Part shown: in pieces, positions 26,722 through 36,109 of the stretch
Layout: each line of letters starts with the position of its first letter
Position numbering within the stretch: the stretch's first letter is position 1
Source of the DNA: Bacteroidota bacterium
GTDB taxonomy: Bacteria; Bacteroidota; Bacteroidia; Bacteroidales; PUMT01
DNA: 39,605 nt
Assembly (NCBI GenBank): GCA_003554865.1
Contig: PWHJ01000044.1
Coordinates: 1-39,605 of the forward strand
Direction of reading: 5' to 3'
Program-made: the position numbers and the translations under genes
The notes under the pieces: generated by a model
What the model saw: only the letters and a program-made list of their open reading frames with translations
What the model was told of the DNA's origin: nothing
Database searches by the model: none

Positions 26722-26905
26722 TAAACAAATATTAAGATAATTTAAAAAGGGATGATTTTTTATTCAATTAATTTTAGTGGAGATCGCCAGGTTTTAAAAT
26801 GTGTTAAAGAGTTTAAGAGTATTTATGGATTAATGTTTGATATCCGGGATGTCCTGTTTGTATACTATATAATAAATGATAATAAGGTTTTGAATTATTA
26901 AAAAA

Positions 26906-27625
26906 ATGAGAAACATATTAATTACCGGGGTAAGCTATGGATTGGGAAATTATTTGACAAGAAGGTTGATTAATGATGGTTTTAAAGTCATTGGGATAGA
27001 CTGCATTTTTCCTGAATCACTGAGAAAGGAAATTGATGATAAATCCTTTTTTTATTATAATCAAGATCTGAATAAAATTGAAGAAATAAATGGATTATTG
27101 AATAGGATTAACAGTAATCATGAAAAAATCGATGTGGTTATTAATAATGCGGCTATCTTAAATTTTAAATTTTTTTTAAGTTACAACTCTTCTGAAATAA
27201 CCCGGAAATTAAAAGTAAATCTTATAGCACCAATTGTTATTGTGAATTTTTATTTGAAATACATGATTGAAAGAGATTATGGCAGAATAATTAATATTTC
27301 CTCTGTATCAGCATTTAGGGGTGGAGAGACTACATCAGTGTATGCAGTTTCCAAAAGCGGTCTTAATAGGTTTCATCATGTATTATACAAAGAAATGAAG
27401 ATGATCAATACATCAGTTAATGTGACATTAAATACCATTTGTCCTGGTAGAATAGCATTACCAGAATTTTTAAAAGAAAATCCAGAGATCAATTCCAAAA
27501 AATTGATTCAGCCGGATAAGATTTTTTTTATTATAAAAAAAATTATTACCGGTAATGTAAATGGTAAAATATATGTAATTCCAAAATTTAACTGGAAAAG
27601 ATTAATAAACGAAATTAAATTATAA
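26906..27625 (+). CDS. Classical short-chain dehydrogenase/reductase
   Basis: The 239-residue SDR has the TGVSYGLG cofactor loop at 7-14, the NNAA motif, a catalytic serine in ISSVSA and YAVSK. These fit an NAD(P)-dependent reductase of a ketone or alcohol. The C-terminal part is shorter and more lysine-rich than most, and the gene is strongly AT-rich, unlike genes upstream. It is set off by a 184-base gap before it and a large palindrome after it. It may reduce a keto sugar made by the cluster; that is inference. Confidence 0.85.
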   Translation: MRNILITGVSYGLGNYLTRRLINDGFKVIGIDCIFPESLRKEIDDKSFFYYNQDLNKIEEINGLLNRINSNHEKIDVVINNAAILNFKFFLSYNSSEITRKLKVNLIAPIVIVNFYLKYMIERDYGRIINISSVSAFRGGETTSVYAVSKSGLNRFHHVLYKEMKMINTSVNVTLNTICPGRIALPEFLKENPEINSKKLIQPDKIFFIIKKIITGNVNGKIYVIPKFNWKRLINEIKL

Positions 27626-27641
27626 AAAGAATATTTTTATT

Positions 27642-27743
27642 CAGAAGTTTCAACAATTTTTAGTAATTGGTATTTATAGTAAGTTAGCTGTACTGTTTAA
27701 ATAGTTATGCTTTATCAATACCAATATTTTTTTCAAACTTCTG
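27642..27743. repeat. Long imperfect palindrome
   Basis: CAGAAGTTT (27642-27650) mirrors AAACTTCTG (27735-27743), and inside it ATTGGTATT (27666-27674) mirrors AATACCAAT (27717-27725). The whole ~102-bp unit can fold into a long interrupted hairpin. It separates the sugar-enzyme genes from the glycosyltransferase genes. It could be a terminator, an RNA element or a MITE-like insert. Confidence 0.6.
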
Positions 27744-27797
27744 TTCAAAAGAATTGTATTAATATTTAAACTAATTTTTAACAATCAATTTTTAAAT

Positions 27798-28796
27798 ATG
27801 ACCTATTTAAAAGAACATAATAACGATTTGGTTTCAGTAATTGTGCCGGTTTACAATGGAGGCAAATACCTGCAGGAGTGTTTGGAGAGCGTTGAAAATC
27901 AAACTTACAAAAATTTTGAGTGTATTATCAACAATAACAAAAGCAATGACAATACACTTGAGATCGCTGAAAAGTTCTCTGAACGGGATAAAAGATTCAG
28001 GATTTTTAACAATGACAATTTTCTTGGCCAGACAGAAAACTGGAATATATCTGTTTCAAGAATATCAGGTGAATCAAAATATATTAAGATAGTTCCTGCC
28101 GACGACTGGTTGTTCCCGGAGTGCCTTCAGGAAATGGTAAAGCTTATGGATAGTTATCCCAGTACCGGTATTTGCTCATCTTACCGCCTTGATGAAAACA
28201 AAGTCAGGTGTGATGGACTTGATTATTACAAAGGTCCCGTTTTCCCCGGAAAAGAAATTCTTTACCGTCAGCTTTTGCAGGATATAGAGATAACAGGTTC
28301 TATTAACACTGTTATGTACAGGACATCGGTGCTGAAAAGTCTGCACGGATACCCCGATATTTTTGACGTTAATAGTTATCATATAGATACGATACTTGCA
28401 TATGAAGTATTGAGGATTTCGGATCTTGCATTTGTAAACCAGGTTCTCAGTTTTACCCGCAGGCACAATGAAACCTATACCAATAATATCTCCGACAGGT
28501 TCAAAACAAGTTATTATGCAAATGAGACTTTTCTTTACAGGCATATGGACAAGTTCCCAAACCTGAAACCTCTTTATGATGACCACAGGCTTGATTACGC
28601 TTTTTTTCTTATAAAAAAAAGGTTGAAAGGTGACAAGGAATGTTTTAACTGGCATAACAAACATCTGATTCAGCCGATAAGGTTTTCTGAATACCTGAAG
28701 TCAATTTTAACAAGAGTTTTGCTTATCAACAGAATCGGAAAAAAGAGCTCAAATATTTATAAAAAACGAAAATACATAACAGAACCTATTATTTGA
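27798..28796 (+). CDS. Family 2 glycosyltransferase
   Basis: The 332-residue GT-A enzyme starts with VSVIVPVYNGGKYLQECLESV, the usual GT2 nucleotide-binding opening. The common DDGSTD acidic loop is altered to NNNKSNDN, while a PADDWL motif fits the metal-binding DXD. No membrane segments are seen, so it acts at the cytoplasmic face, adding a sugar to the lipid-linked repeat unit. Donor and acceptor are unknown. It is the first gene of the AT-rich assembly block. Confidence 0.88.
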   Translation: MTYLKEHNNDLVSVIVPVYNGGKYLQECLESVENQTYKNFECIINNNKSNDNTLEIAEKFSERDKRFRIFNNDNFLGQTENWNISVSRISGESKYIKIVPADDWLFPECLQEMVKLMDSYPSTGICSSYRLDENKVRCDGLDYYKGPVFPGKEILYRQLLQDIEITGSINTVMYRTSVLKSLHGYPDIFDVNSYHIDTILAYEVLRISDLAFVNQVLSFTRRHNETYTNNISDRFKTSYYANETFLYRHMDKFPNLKPLYDDHRLDYAFFLIKKRLKGDKECFNWHNKHLIQPIRFSEYLKSILTRVLLINRIGKKSSNIYKKRKYITEPII

Positions 28797-28867
28797 GGTT
28801 TAAAAAATAAATTAAGTTATACCATACTGGATTTATATTGCTTGTTCTGCTTTAATATATAACTATT

Positions 28868-30424
28868 ATGAGAGAAATTACCGAAAATTTAAAATTCAGA
28901 AGGCAATATTTGTTTTCAGCAAAAAAATGCGCAGAACTGGAAAATTGGCATAAGGAAACCCTGGATAATTATATATTATATGTTCACAAAGATTGTGAAG
29001 TCTCTAAAGTAGAAAATTTAAATAACATTTCTATTCTAATCGGTTATATAATTGATCCAAAATTTCCTCAAAAGAAATCATCAGATATTTTAACCGACAT
29101 TTCAACCCTTTCTGAAATTAATCAGATAACGGAGTTTCTTTATGGATTGGTTGGCCGATATGTTTTATTAATTAAAAAACAAAACAGGCTGTTTTTTTTA
29201 AATGATCCCTTCGGACTTAAAACAATTTATTATACCAGATATGAAGATGAAATATATGCAGCATCACAACCCCTGTTAATAAAACTTGTCATACCAATAA
29301 AAAAGGGGAGTAAATATCAACAATATTATGATTCTGCATATGTTGAGAAAGTAAAGGAACATTACCTTCCTGCCGGCACAAGTTTATACAATGAAGTTTA
29401 TCATCTTACTCCAAATCATTATTTTGATTCCTTAAGTTTTAGACAGATAAGATATTTTCCAAACAAACCAATAAAAAAAAAGGAACAAGAAGAAGCTCTG
29501 CAAGAATTTACCTCTCTTTTGAAAAAAACAATGATAGCTGCAAACAACAGATTCAGATTAGCCCTTGCTATAACCGGAGGTCTTGATTCCCGAATGATCT
29601 TGGGTGCGTGTAAAGAGATAGTCGGTGATATTTACTTTTACACATTGCAATTTCGCAACCTGACAAAAAATTCAAATGATATAATAATACCAAAAAAACT
29701 GCTATCACATTTAGGGCTTCAGCACAATATTATTAATTGCCGCAAGCCGGTTAATAAGGATTTTGAAGAAATATATATAAACAATACCGACATTCACCAT
29801 TTTAATGACTGGGGGTTAATGGCCAGTGGTGAACATGATGAATTTCCCCCCGGTCACATTGCTGTAAAAGGTAATGGTGTTGAAATTGGCAGATGTATTT
29901 TCTATCGTAATTATCAACTGAGAAAACATCCGGAAATCTCTTCATGTGAACAAATATTTAGTTTTAACGATGTTGCATATGGCTGGGAGAATATCCCTTT
30001 CATAAGAAAAAGAGTTTCTGATTGGTTTGATGAAATCAAAAATAACAAAGATAATTTTGGCTATGGTCTGCTTGATTTATTTTATTGGGAACACAGAATA
30101 GGAAGCTGGTTGGCACAAAATCAACTAGAAAGGGATATTGTGCATGATGTTTTTCTTCCATTCAACAACAGAGAACTAATAGATGTAATGCTGAGTGTTA
30201 ATCCGGAATATCGCTTTCTCCCGGATTTCTTATTTTATAAGAAATCAATTCAGATATTATGGAAAGAGCTCTTGATACAACCAATTAATCCTCTACAACA
30301 AAAAAATAATGTAAAAAATATTATTAAAAATAAAATGAAAAGGTTGCTTATTGGAACGGGGGTAATAAATAATACTACACTTAACAGACTGAAGAGCAGT
30401 TGGATTGGCAAATTCTTTCAGTAG
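28868..30424 (+). CDS. Asparagine synthase-like protein without glutaminase cysteine
   Basis: The 518-residue protein has the asparagine synthetase layout. The N-terminal half (to ~150) is a degenerate class-II glutamine-amidotransferase-like domain (LNDPFGLKTIYY). The C-terminal half is an ATP-pyrophosphatase domain with the PP-loop TGGLDS (236-241). The N terminus is MREI, without the Cys2 nucleophile needed for glutamine hydrolysis, so it should use free ammonia or another amine, or form a different acyl-AMP-dependent bond. Such proteins recur in polysaccharide loci and may amidate a uronic acid. Substrate unknown. Confidence 0.83.
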   Translation: MREITENLKFRRQYLFSAKKCAELENWHKETLDNYILYVHKDCEVSKVENLNNISILIGYIIDPKFPQKKSSDILTDISTLSEINQITEFLYGLVGRYVLLIKKQNRLFFLNDPFGLKTIYYTRYEDEIYAASQPLLIKLVIPIKKGSKYQQYYDSAYVEKVKEHYLPAGTSLYNEVYHLTPNHYFDSLSFRQIRYFPNKPIKKKEQEEALQEFTSLLKKTMIAANNRFRLALAITGGLDSRMILGACKEIVGDIYFYTLQFRNLTKNSNDIIIPKKLLSHLGLQHNIINCRKPVNKDFEEIYINNTDIHHFNDWGLMASGEHDEFPPGHIAVKGNGVEIGRCIFYRNYQLRKHPEISSCEQIFSFNDVAYGWENIPFIRKRVSDWFDEIKNNKDNFGYGLLDLFYWEHRIGSWLAQNQLERDIVHDVFLPFNNRELIDVMLSVNPEYRFLPDFLFYKKSIQILWKELLIQPINPLQQKNNVKNIIKNKMKRLLIGTGVINNTTLNRLKSSWIGKFFQ

Positions 30425-30541
30425 CAGGTTAAATAATTCTAAAGCTTGAACCCCATAAGCAATTGACAAACAAAACAATATGAATAAACATGATAGGTTG
30501 ACATAAAAAAAATTGCTACATGATAATTAGGAATAGAAAAT

Positions 30542-32002
30542 GTGAGCTTTAAAAGAAATTTTTATAAAGATGTTGTTACCCTGGGTGGCTATAATTACAG
30601 CAGCCAGGTAATAAATTTTTTGACAACTGCCATTCTTTCAAGACTGCTTTTACCCTCTGAATATGGAATTGTTGCTCTTATAATGGTTTTTACTGGTTTT
30701 ATTATGATTTTTACCGATGCCGGCCTTTCTTTTGATGTAGTAAGAAGTGATTACAAATATACTTATCATAAATCGATAAGCAATTTGGCTTTTTTAATGG
30801 GAGTGAGTTTGTTTCTTTTAATGTGCCTGCTTGCATATCCTATAGCCCTTTTCTATGATAATATGGAACTTGTATTACCCACAATTGTATTGTCATCACT
30901 TTTTATTATAAGGACAATAAATATAGTACCATATGCCCTTTTGACCAAAAGTCTCAGTTTTAATTACATAGGACAGGTTCAATTCACAGCAAACCTTGTA
31001 TCAATATTTTTTATGATATCTTTTGCTTATTTTAATTTTTCATACTGGTCGCTCATACTTCCCCAAATAATAATTTCAGTTTATATATATTTTTTTTATT
31101 CACGAAAGACAAATTTTCCTTTCAGGCTGTACCCCCATAAATACACTGTTGCCGGCTTCAGAAAAGCCAAAAGTATAATGGGCAACCTCTCGGGTTTTAA
31201 TGTTATTAATTACTGGGTATCCAGTGCCGATAATCTTTTAATAGGGAAAATGTACGGTGAAGCAGCTCTTGGAATTTACAACCGGGCATTCCGATTATTG
31301 ACATTATCTACCAGCCTCATAAGCGGATTATTTGGAAAAGTATTATATCCCAGTCTTAAAAAACTTCAGTCCGAGGGTGGAAATGTTCAAAATGAATATT
31401 TTAATGTACTGGGTATTATAAGTCTTTTGAATTATCCTGCAGCTTTTTTGCTGATAATATTTCCCGAAAACTTCGTGCGTATTTTATGGGGAAGTAATTG
31501 GATTGATGTTGCAGCATTCTTGCCTTATTTCGGGCTTCTTATACTTATAAAAACATTAACAAATACAACCGGCCATATTTATATTCTTTTTCATAAAGAG
31601 AAAGTCCTTATGTATGTGGGTATAGTAAATTCAATTATTACAATTACTGCAATTGTTATTGGCTCAATGTATTCTGTTATAACCATTGCACGTTTTATAA
31701 CGCTAAGCACTCTTGCTGTAACCACACCTATTACACTGATTTATGGTTTTGCAAAGACTTTCGGTTTTAAAATTTCTGATATAATTAAGTTCTGGGTGCC
31801 CAAACTTTTATTCTCCTTGACAATATTATATTCTGTTTGGGCAGATTATTATTTTGTTTCAGTAATAGCAATTATTTCGTACCTTATTCACTTGATATTT
31901 TTTCAATGGAAAGACTTAATAAAAGTATCCGGGTTTTTAAAAGAAAAAGCGATTCAAATGAAAATTAAATTAATAAAAAAAGCTGTACTATTTAACAAAT
32001 AA
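30542..32002 (+). CDS. Polysaccharide flippase, Wzx-type (MOP superfamily)
   Basis: This 486-residue protein is almost wholly hydrophobic, with about 12-14 membrane segments, and begins with the RNFYKDVVTLGGYNYSSQVINFL pattern shared by the lipopolysaccharide/colanic-acid exporter group (for example WzxC). It should flip the undecaprenyl-linked repeat unit across the inner membrane. The start is a GTG at 30542; the overlapping ATG at 30540 runs into TGA at once. It is followed after 4 bases by a glycosyltransferase gene. Confidence 0.9.
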   Translation: MSFKRNFYKDVVTLGGYNYSSQVINFLTTAILSRLLLPSEYGIVALIMVFTGFIMIFTDAGLSFDVVRSDYKYTYHKSISNLAFLMGVSLFLLMCLLAYPIALFYDNMELVLPTIVLSSLFIIRTINIVPYALLTKSLSFNYIGQVQFTANLVSIFFMISFAYFNFSYWSLILPQIIISVYIYFFYSRKTNFPFRLYPHKYTVAGFRKAKSIMGNLSGFNVINYWVSSADNLLIGKMYGEAALGIYNRAFRLLTLSTSLISGLFGKVLYPSLKKLQSEGGNVQNEYFNVLGIISLLNYPAAFLLIIFPENFVRILWGSNWIDVAAFLPYFGLLILIKTLTNTTGHIYILFHKEKVLMYVGIVNSIITITAIVIGSMYSVITIARFITLSTLAVTTPITLIYGFAKTFGFKISDIIKFWVPKLLFSLTILYSVWADYYFVSVIAIISYLIHLIFFQWKDLIKVSGFLKEKAIQMKIKLIKKAVLFNK

Positions 32003-32006
32003 TTCA

Positions 32007-33197
32007 ATGAGCTTAAAAAATAGTAACCCTGTTATTGTTGTTGTAGCCTACAACCGTTTAAATTCTCTGAAACGCCTGCTTGGATCCTTAGAAAAAGCAC
32101 ATTATCCAGAGAATACCAGGCTTCTAATCAGTATTGACAGTGCTTACAATAACCCGGATGTTGTTAACTGTGCAAGAGAATTTGAATGGATATCTGGGGA
32201 AAAGGAAGTAATAACACATTCAGAGAATATGGGTTTAAAGAAACATATAATCTCCTGTGGTGATTTGACGCAAAAATATGGTTCAGTGATTATTTTAGAA
32301 GATGATTTGTTTGTATCACCATTTTTCTATGACTACGCGGTCCAGGCATTGGAATATTATCATGAAGATGAAGAAATATCCGGCATCGGACTTTTCAATT
32401 ACAGACACATTGAAAAAATAAAACCTGAGCCATTTAATCCTGTAGTTGACAACTCTGATGTTTATTTTATACAATATGCCTGTTCATCAGGCCAATTGTG
32501 GTCACAAAGGCAGTGGGGAGCATTCAGAAAATGGTATGACCCCTCTCCAGTTATTAATGATATTGCTGAAATGCCAAAACATGTAATGTATTGGCCTGAA
32601 AGAAGCTGGAAAAAATATTTTATTGCCTATTTGATTTCACATAAAAGGTTTTTTGTCTATCCCCGTGTATCACTTACTTCAAATTTTGATGATGTGGGAA
32701 CCAACAGGTCTTTGTCAACCTTTGAAGTTCAGTCAATACTTCTTCTTGAAAGAAAGAGCTTTTCTTTTAAAACTGTAAGGGATTCACTGGCTGTTTATGA
32801 TGCGCATTTCGAAATATTACCTGAAAAATTGCTCATTTTTAACAAAAATCTTCAGGCATACGATTTTGCAGTAGATCTTTACGGAAATAAAGTTCCCTCA
32901 AGAATCAACAAGGATTTTTTAATTACAACAAAAAAATGCAAAAGTTATGTACTAAGCTATTCAAGGTCTCTTAGACCGCATGAGATGAATTTAATTATGA
33001 ACGTAAAGGGCAATGACATTTTTCTTTGCAATAAAAGCGAATTGGTAAAACCTGATAAAAAAGACAGGATTAACTCTTTTGTTTCAAATTTTAATTATCA
33101 TTATCGTACATCACTCACAATTAATGAGTTAATATTGTTTTTCAAATATTGGATTTACAAGAAATTAATAAGGATTAAAAACCGGCTTCTGAATTAA
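32007..33197 (+). CDS. GT-A-fold glycosyltransferase
   Basis: The 396-residue protein starts with PVIVVVAYNRLNSLKRLLGSL and has a metal-binding ILEDDL motif, both of GT-A-type glycosyltransferases related to GT2. The middle part holds CSSGQLWSQRQWGAFRKWY, a conserved-looking acceptor-side segment. The C-terminal ~100 residues are charged and lysine-rich with no clear domain. It sits 4 bases after the flippase gene, so it is likely part of the same transcript and adds one sugar of the repeat unit. Confidence 0.85.
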   Translation: MSLKNSNPVIVVVAYNRLNSLKRLLGSLEKAHYPENTRLLISIDSAYNNPDVVNCAREFEWISGEKEVITHSENMGLKKHIISCGDLTQKYGSVIILEDDLFVSPFFYDYAVQALEYYHEDEEISGIGLFNYRHIEKIKPEPFNPVVDNSDVYFIQYACSSGQLWSQRQWGAFRKWYDPSPVINDIAEMPKHVMYWPERSWKKYFIAYLISHKRFFVYPRVSLTSNFDDVGTNRSLSTFEVQSILLLERKSFSFKTVRDSLAVYDAHFEILPEKLLIFNKNLQAYDFAVDLYGNKVPSRINKDFLITTKKCKSYVLSYSRSLRPHEMNLIMNVKGNDIFLCNKSELVKPDKKDRINSFVSNFNYHYRTSLTINELILFFKYWIYKKLIRIKNRLLN

Positions 33198-33306
33198 GAT
33201 CAAGCTCATATAGTTGCTGTAAAGTTTTACAAGGAAAGAATTTTGTCTGACTCCGTTAATTTTTTCAGATATATTGACTTTTTTTACTTCAAGTTAAATC
33301 GATGAG

Positions 33307-34518
33307 ATGATTAAAAATATTTTAATCTTATTTATATTAATGAGTTCGGCATATTTTTTCAGGCTTGTCATTATGTCCGGCCAACTCATGCAGCTAACCC
33401 AGCTTGGGATAACCACAATGATGTTTGTTGTTATATTGGTTCAGGAAATTTATGGAAAGAGTAAAACAATCAAGCATAATTTTAAATATCCGGTTTTTCT
33501 GATATTTGTCGGTGTCTTTCTAAGTATGGTTGCTGCACAATCTTTTCACAATCAGGATTTTGTGTTAACGTTTTGGGCGCAAAGTTTCATGTATTATTAC
33601 TTGTTCTATTTCTTTCTCCATATTATCAGTCCGGATATCAGAGATCTTGAAAAAATCCTTCTTGCTTTAGGGATAGGCTATGCAATATTATACCTTGTTC
33701 AATATTCAATTTATCCCACAACTATATTAGATGTTAGATTTGATGTAGATCGCGGTACTATCAGAATATTTATTCCCGGCTCAACTTTTATGGGATTTGC
33801 ACTTTTTATGTCTCTTGACAGGTTTTATAAATCCAATAAAATTCGCTATATCCTTTTTGCTTTTTTGTTTATTCCTGTTTATATACTCACCGGCACAAGG
33901 TATAGTATTTCAATTACTTTTCTGGTTGTAATTGCTAGCTTGCTGTTTAGTAAAATTATCAGGTCCAGGTACGTTATTTATTTTCTTTTTGTAATTTCGG
34001 TAATTCCGGTTTATTTAATATTCCAGGATATTTTTAATGCTTTTGTTGACCTTACAAGGGATCAAAGCGAAAATTTTGAAAGTGATATAAGAATAAGAGC
34101 TGCAACTTTTTTTTTAACTGAGTTTTTCCCCAATACTCTTGCCTATCTTTTTGGCAACGGACAGGATCATATGCGGTCCTTATACGGTATTCATGTAAAT
34201 ATTTATAAAATAACACAAGGTTTTTATCAGTCTGATGTTGGATTTATCGGGGAGTTCTCGAAATTCGGCCTGTTTTTTGCAACAGGTGCAATATGGCTTT
34301 TGTTAAAGGCATTGAGAGCTCCCTTGAAAAGTGAATATGCATATATAAAGTACCGTTTATTGGTTTTCATTTTAGTTTTACCTGTAGGAAGCACATTTAC
34401 AAATCCTGCTTCAATTGCTACACTTTGCATTATTATGTATATAATTGATAAAAACATTCACGAGTTGAAACAGGAAAGTATTTATGATAAGCTAAAAGAG
34501 GATAAAAAAGTATGTTAA
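33307..34518 (+). CDS. O-antigen polymerase-like membrane protein (Wzy-type)
   Basis: The 403-residue protein has about 10-12 hydrophobic segments and one large loop near the middle-to-late part (around the QSENFESDIRIRAATFF and NGQDHMRSLYGIH region), the topology usual for Wzy polymerases and O-antigen ligases. Sequence in this group is poorly conserved, so the call rests on topology and on lying beside the flippase and glycosyltransferases. It would link repeat units on the periplasmic side. A ligase of the WaaL type cannot be ruled out. Confidence 0.75.
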   Translation: MIKNILILFILMSSAYFFRLVIMSGQLMQLTQLGITTMMFVVILVQEIYGKSKTIKHNFKYPVFLIFVGVFLSMVAAQSFHNQDFVLTFWAQSFMYYYLFYFFLHIISPDIRDLEKILLALGIGYAILYLVQYSIYPTTILDVRFDVDRGTIRIFIPGSTFMGFALFMSLDRFYKSNKIRYILFAFLFIPVYILTGTRYSISITFLVVIASLLFSKIIRSRYVIYFLFVISVIPVYLIFQDIFNAFVDLTRDQSENFESDIRIRAATFFLTEFFPNTLAYLFGNGQDHMRSLYGIHVNIYKITQGFYQSDVGFIGEFSKFGLFFATGAIWLLLKALRAPLKSEYAYIKYRLLVFILVLPVGSTFTNPASIATLCIIMYIIDKNIHELKQESIYDKLKEDKKVC

Positions 34519-34554
34519 AAATAGTTTAAATACTGATAATTAAAAATTACAGAC

Positions 34555-36081
34555 ATGAAAAATATAATTGTTATGATGTTATGCCTGATTAGTTGCAGCA
34601 TAACAACCACAGATGAGTTTCCAATTGAGAAGAATTCCAGTAATGGCATTAAGCCTTACGGTGAAAATCCCCGATACTGGGAATATATGGAAGAGCCGGT
34701 ATTGTTGCTTGGCGGTTCTTTTGAGGACAACATTTTTCAGTTCCCCAATTGGTATTATGATACCGACAGGTATGATTATCCAACAGGTATGTCAACCTGG
34801 ACTTTAGAAGAACATCTAGATGAACTTATAAATTCTGGAGGTAATTACTTGAGAAATACGATGTCATCAAGAAATCCGGGTAACAGGTTTCCTTTTAAGA
34901 AAATTTCAGGTACACCGGGAGATAATCAACCCACAGATAATTACGACCTCGATCAATGGGATGATGAGTATTGGAATAGATTTGAAACTTTCCTTGCTGA
35001 ATGTTACAACAGAAATATAATTGTTCAGATAGAAATATGGGACCAATTTGATTTTCACAGAACTGAGGCTGAAAGCTGGGCTCCCGAGACCAGAGGTAAG
35101 GATAATACTGGATGGGAGTCTAATCCTTATAACCCATTGCTAAACATTAATTATACTGCAGCGGAATCCGGATTACCCGAAGTTGTCGATTATGGCCCGT
35201 CAACAACTGCATCTCCGCATCCTTTCCTTTATAGTGTTCCTGAATTATCTGAACATGAAAACGCATGTGAGCCAATAGTTTTATATTATCAGGAAAAATT
35301 TGTCGAGAAGTTGCTGTCAATATCTTTGGGATACCCAAATGTTCTTTATTGCACAAATAATGAAACCCCGCAACCCATGGAGTGGGGAGAACATTGGATG
35401 CAATTTGTGCGGAACAAGGCCTCAGAAGCAGGCAAAACGGTATATTGCTCTGATATGCGAAGGGCCAACAACTTTGACACAGGCGGCCACCCTCAGATAT
35501 TAGAGCAAGAGTTTTATGATTTTTTTGAAACATCTCAAAGCAGCGCAAAAAATGGAGATGATCATTATAATGCCCTGATATATGCAAGGGAGCAAATAAA
35601 GCACGGTGAAAAGATCAAGCCTATGAATAATGTAAAAATTTATGAAACAGGCAGTGAGCCGCCAAAGCGGATGTGGAGGTTGATATTTGCAGGAGCGTCA
35701 TCGGCAAGATTTCACAGGCCCGGCTATACTCAGTTTTTTTGGGGCATCGGGCTAAACAGCAGTGCAATGACACATATAAAAAGCCTGAGGATGTTTACCG
35801 ATGAAATGAACATATTCAGTTGTGAACCTGATAATTCGCTGTTAAGTAATAGGGGGTCAGGTGAGGCTTATTGCATAGCCGAGAGAGGGAAACAATATGC
35901 CGTTTATTTTAGCAACGGAGGTAGTGTTAATATTGACTTAAGTGGTTCTTCAGGTGAACTGGAAAAAAGATGGCTGAATATTGAGAAATCGGAATGGGGA
36001 GGTACTGCAACAATAACAGGTGGCGGGACACATACATTAAATTCTCCCTCAGCTGGTCAATGGGCGGTTTTGATTAAGTAA
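34555..36081 (+). CDS. Lipoprotein glycoside hydrolase (clan A-like)
   Basis: The 508-residue protein opens with a lipoprotein signal ending in the lipobox LISC (C14). The main part looks like a TIM-barrel hydrolase. NNE at 268-270 is a likely acid/base glutamate after asparagine, as in clan GH-A, and E364 in KIYETGSEP is a candidate nucleophile. The last ~80 residues are beta-rich (YAVYFSNGGSVNIDLSG to the end), like the small C-terminal domain of DUF4038-type cellulase-like enzymes. Within a wzx/wzy locus it could trim or release the polymer made here. The family number is not certain. Confidence 0.72.
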   Translation: MKNIIVMMLCLISCSITTTDEFPIEKNSSNGIKPYGENPRYWEYMEEPVLLLGGSFEDNIFQFPNWYYDTDRYDYPTGMSTWTLEEHLDELINSGGNYLRNTMSSRNPGNRFPFKKISGTPGDNQPTDNYDLDQWDDEYWNRFETFLAECYNRNIIVQIEIWDQFDFHRTEAESWAPETRGKDNTGWESNPYNPLLNINYTAAESGLPEVVDYGPSTTASPHPFLYSVPELSEHENACEPIVLYYQEKFVEKLLSISLGYPNVLYCTNNETPQPMEWGEHWMQFVRNKASEAGKTVYCSDMRRANNFDTGGHPQILEQEFYDFFETSQSSAKNGDDHYNALIYAREQIKHGEKIKPMNNVKIYETGSEPPKRMWRLIFAGASSARFHRPGYTQFFWGIGLNSSAMTHIKSLRMFTDEMNIFSCEPDNSLLSNRGSGEAYCIAERGKQYAVYFSNGGSVNIDLSGSSGELEKRWLNIEKSEWGGTATITGGGTHTLNSPSAGQWAVLIK

Positions 36082-36109
36082 CATCCCGGTGGTTATCTTT
36101 AACAGAGCT

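Noticed and set aside
30451-30462. CCCCATAAGCAA as another copy of the palindromic element
   Set aside because: Only 12 bases match one arm of the hairpin at 37269-37309; matches this short are expected by chance in ~40 kb.
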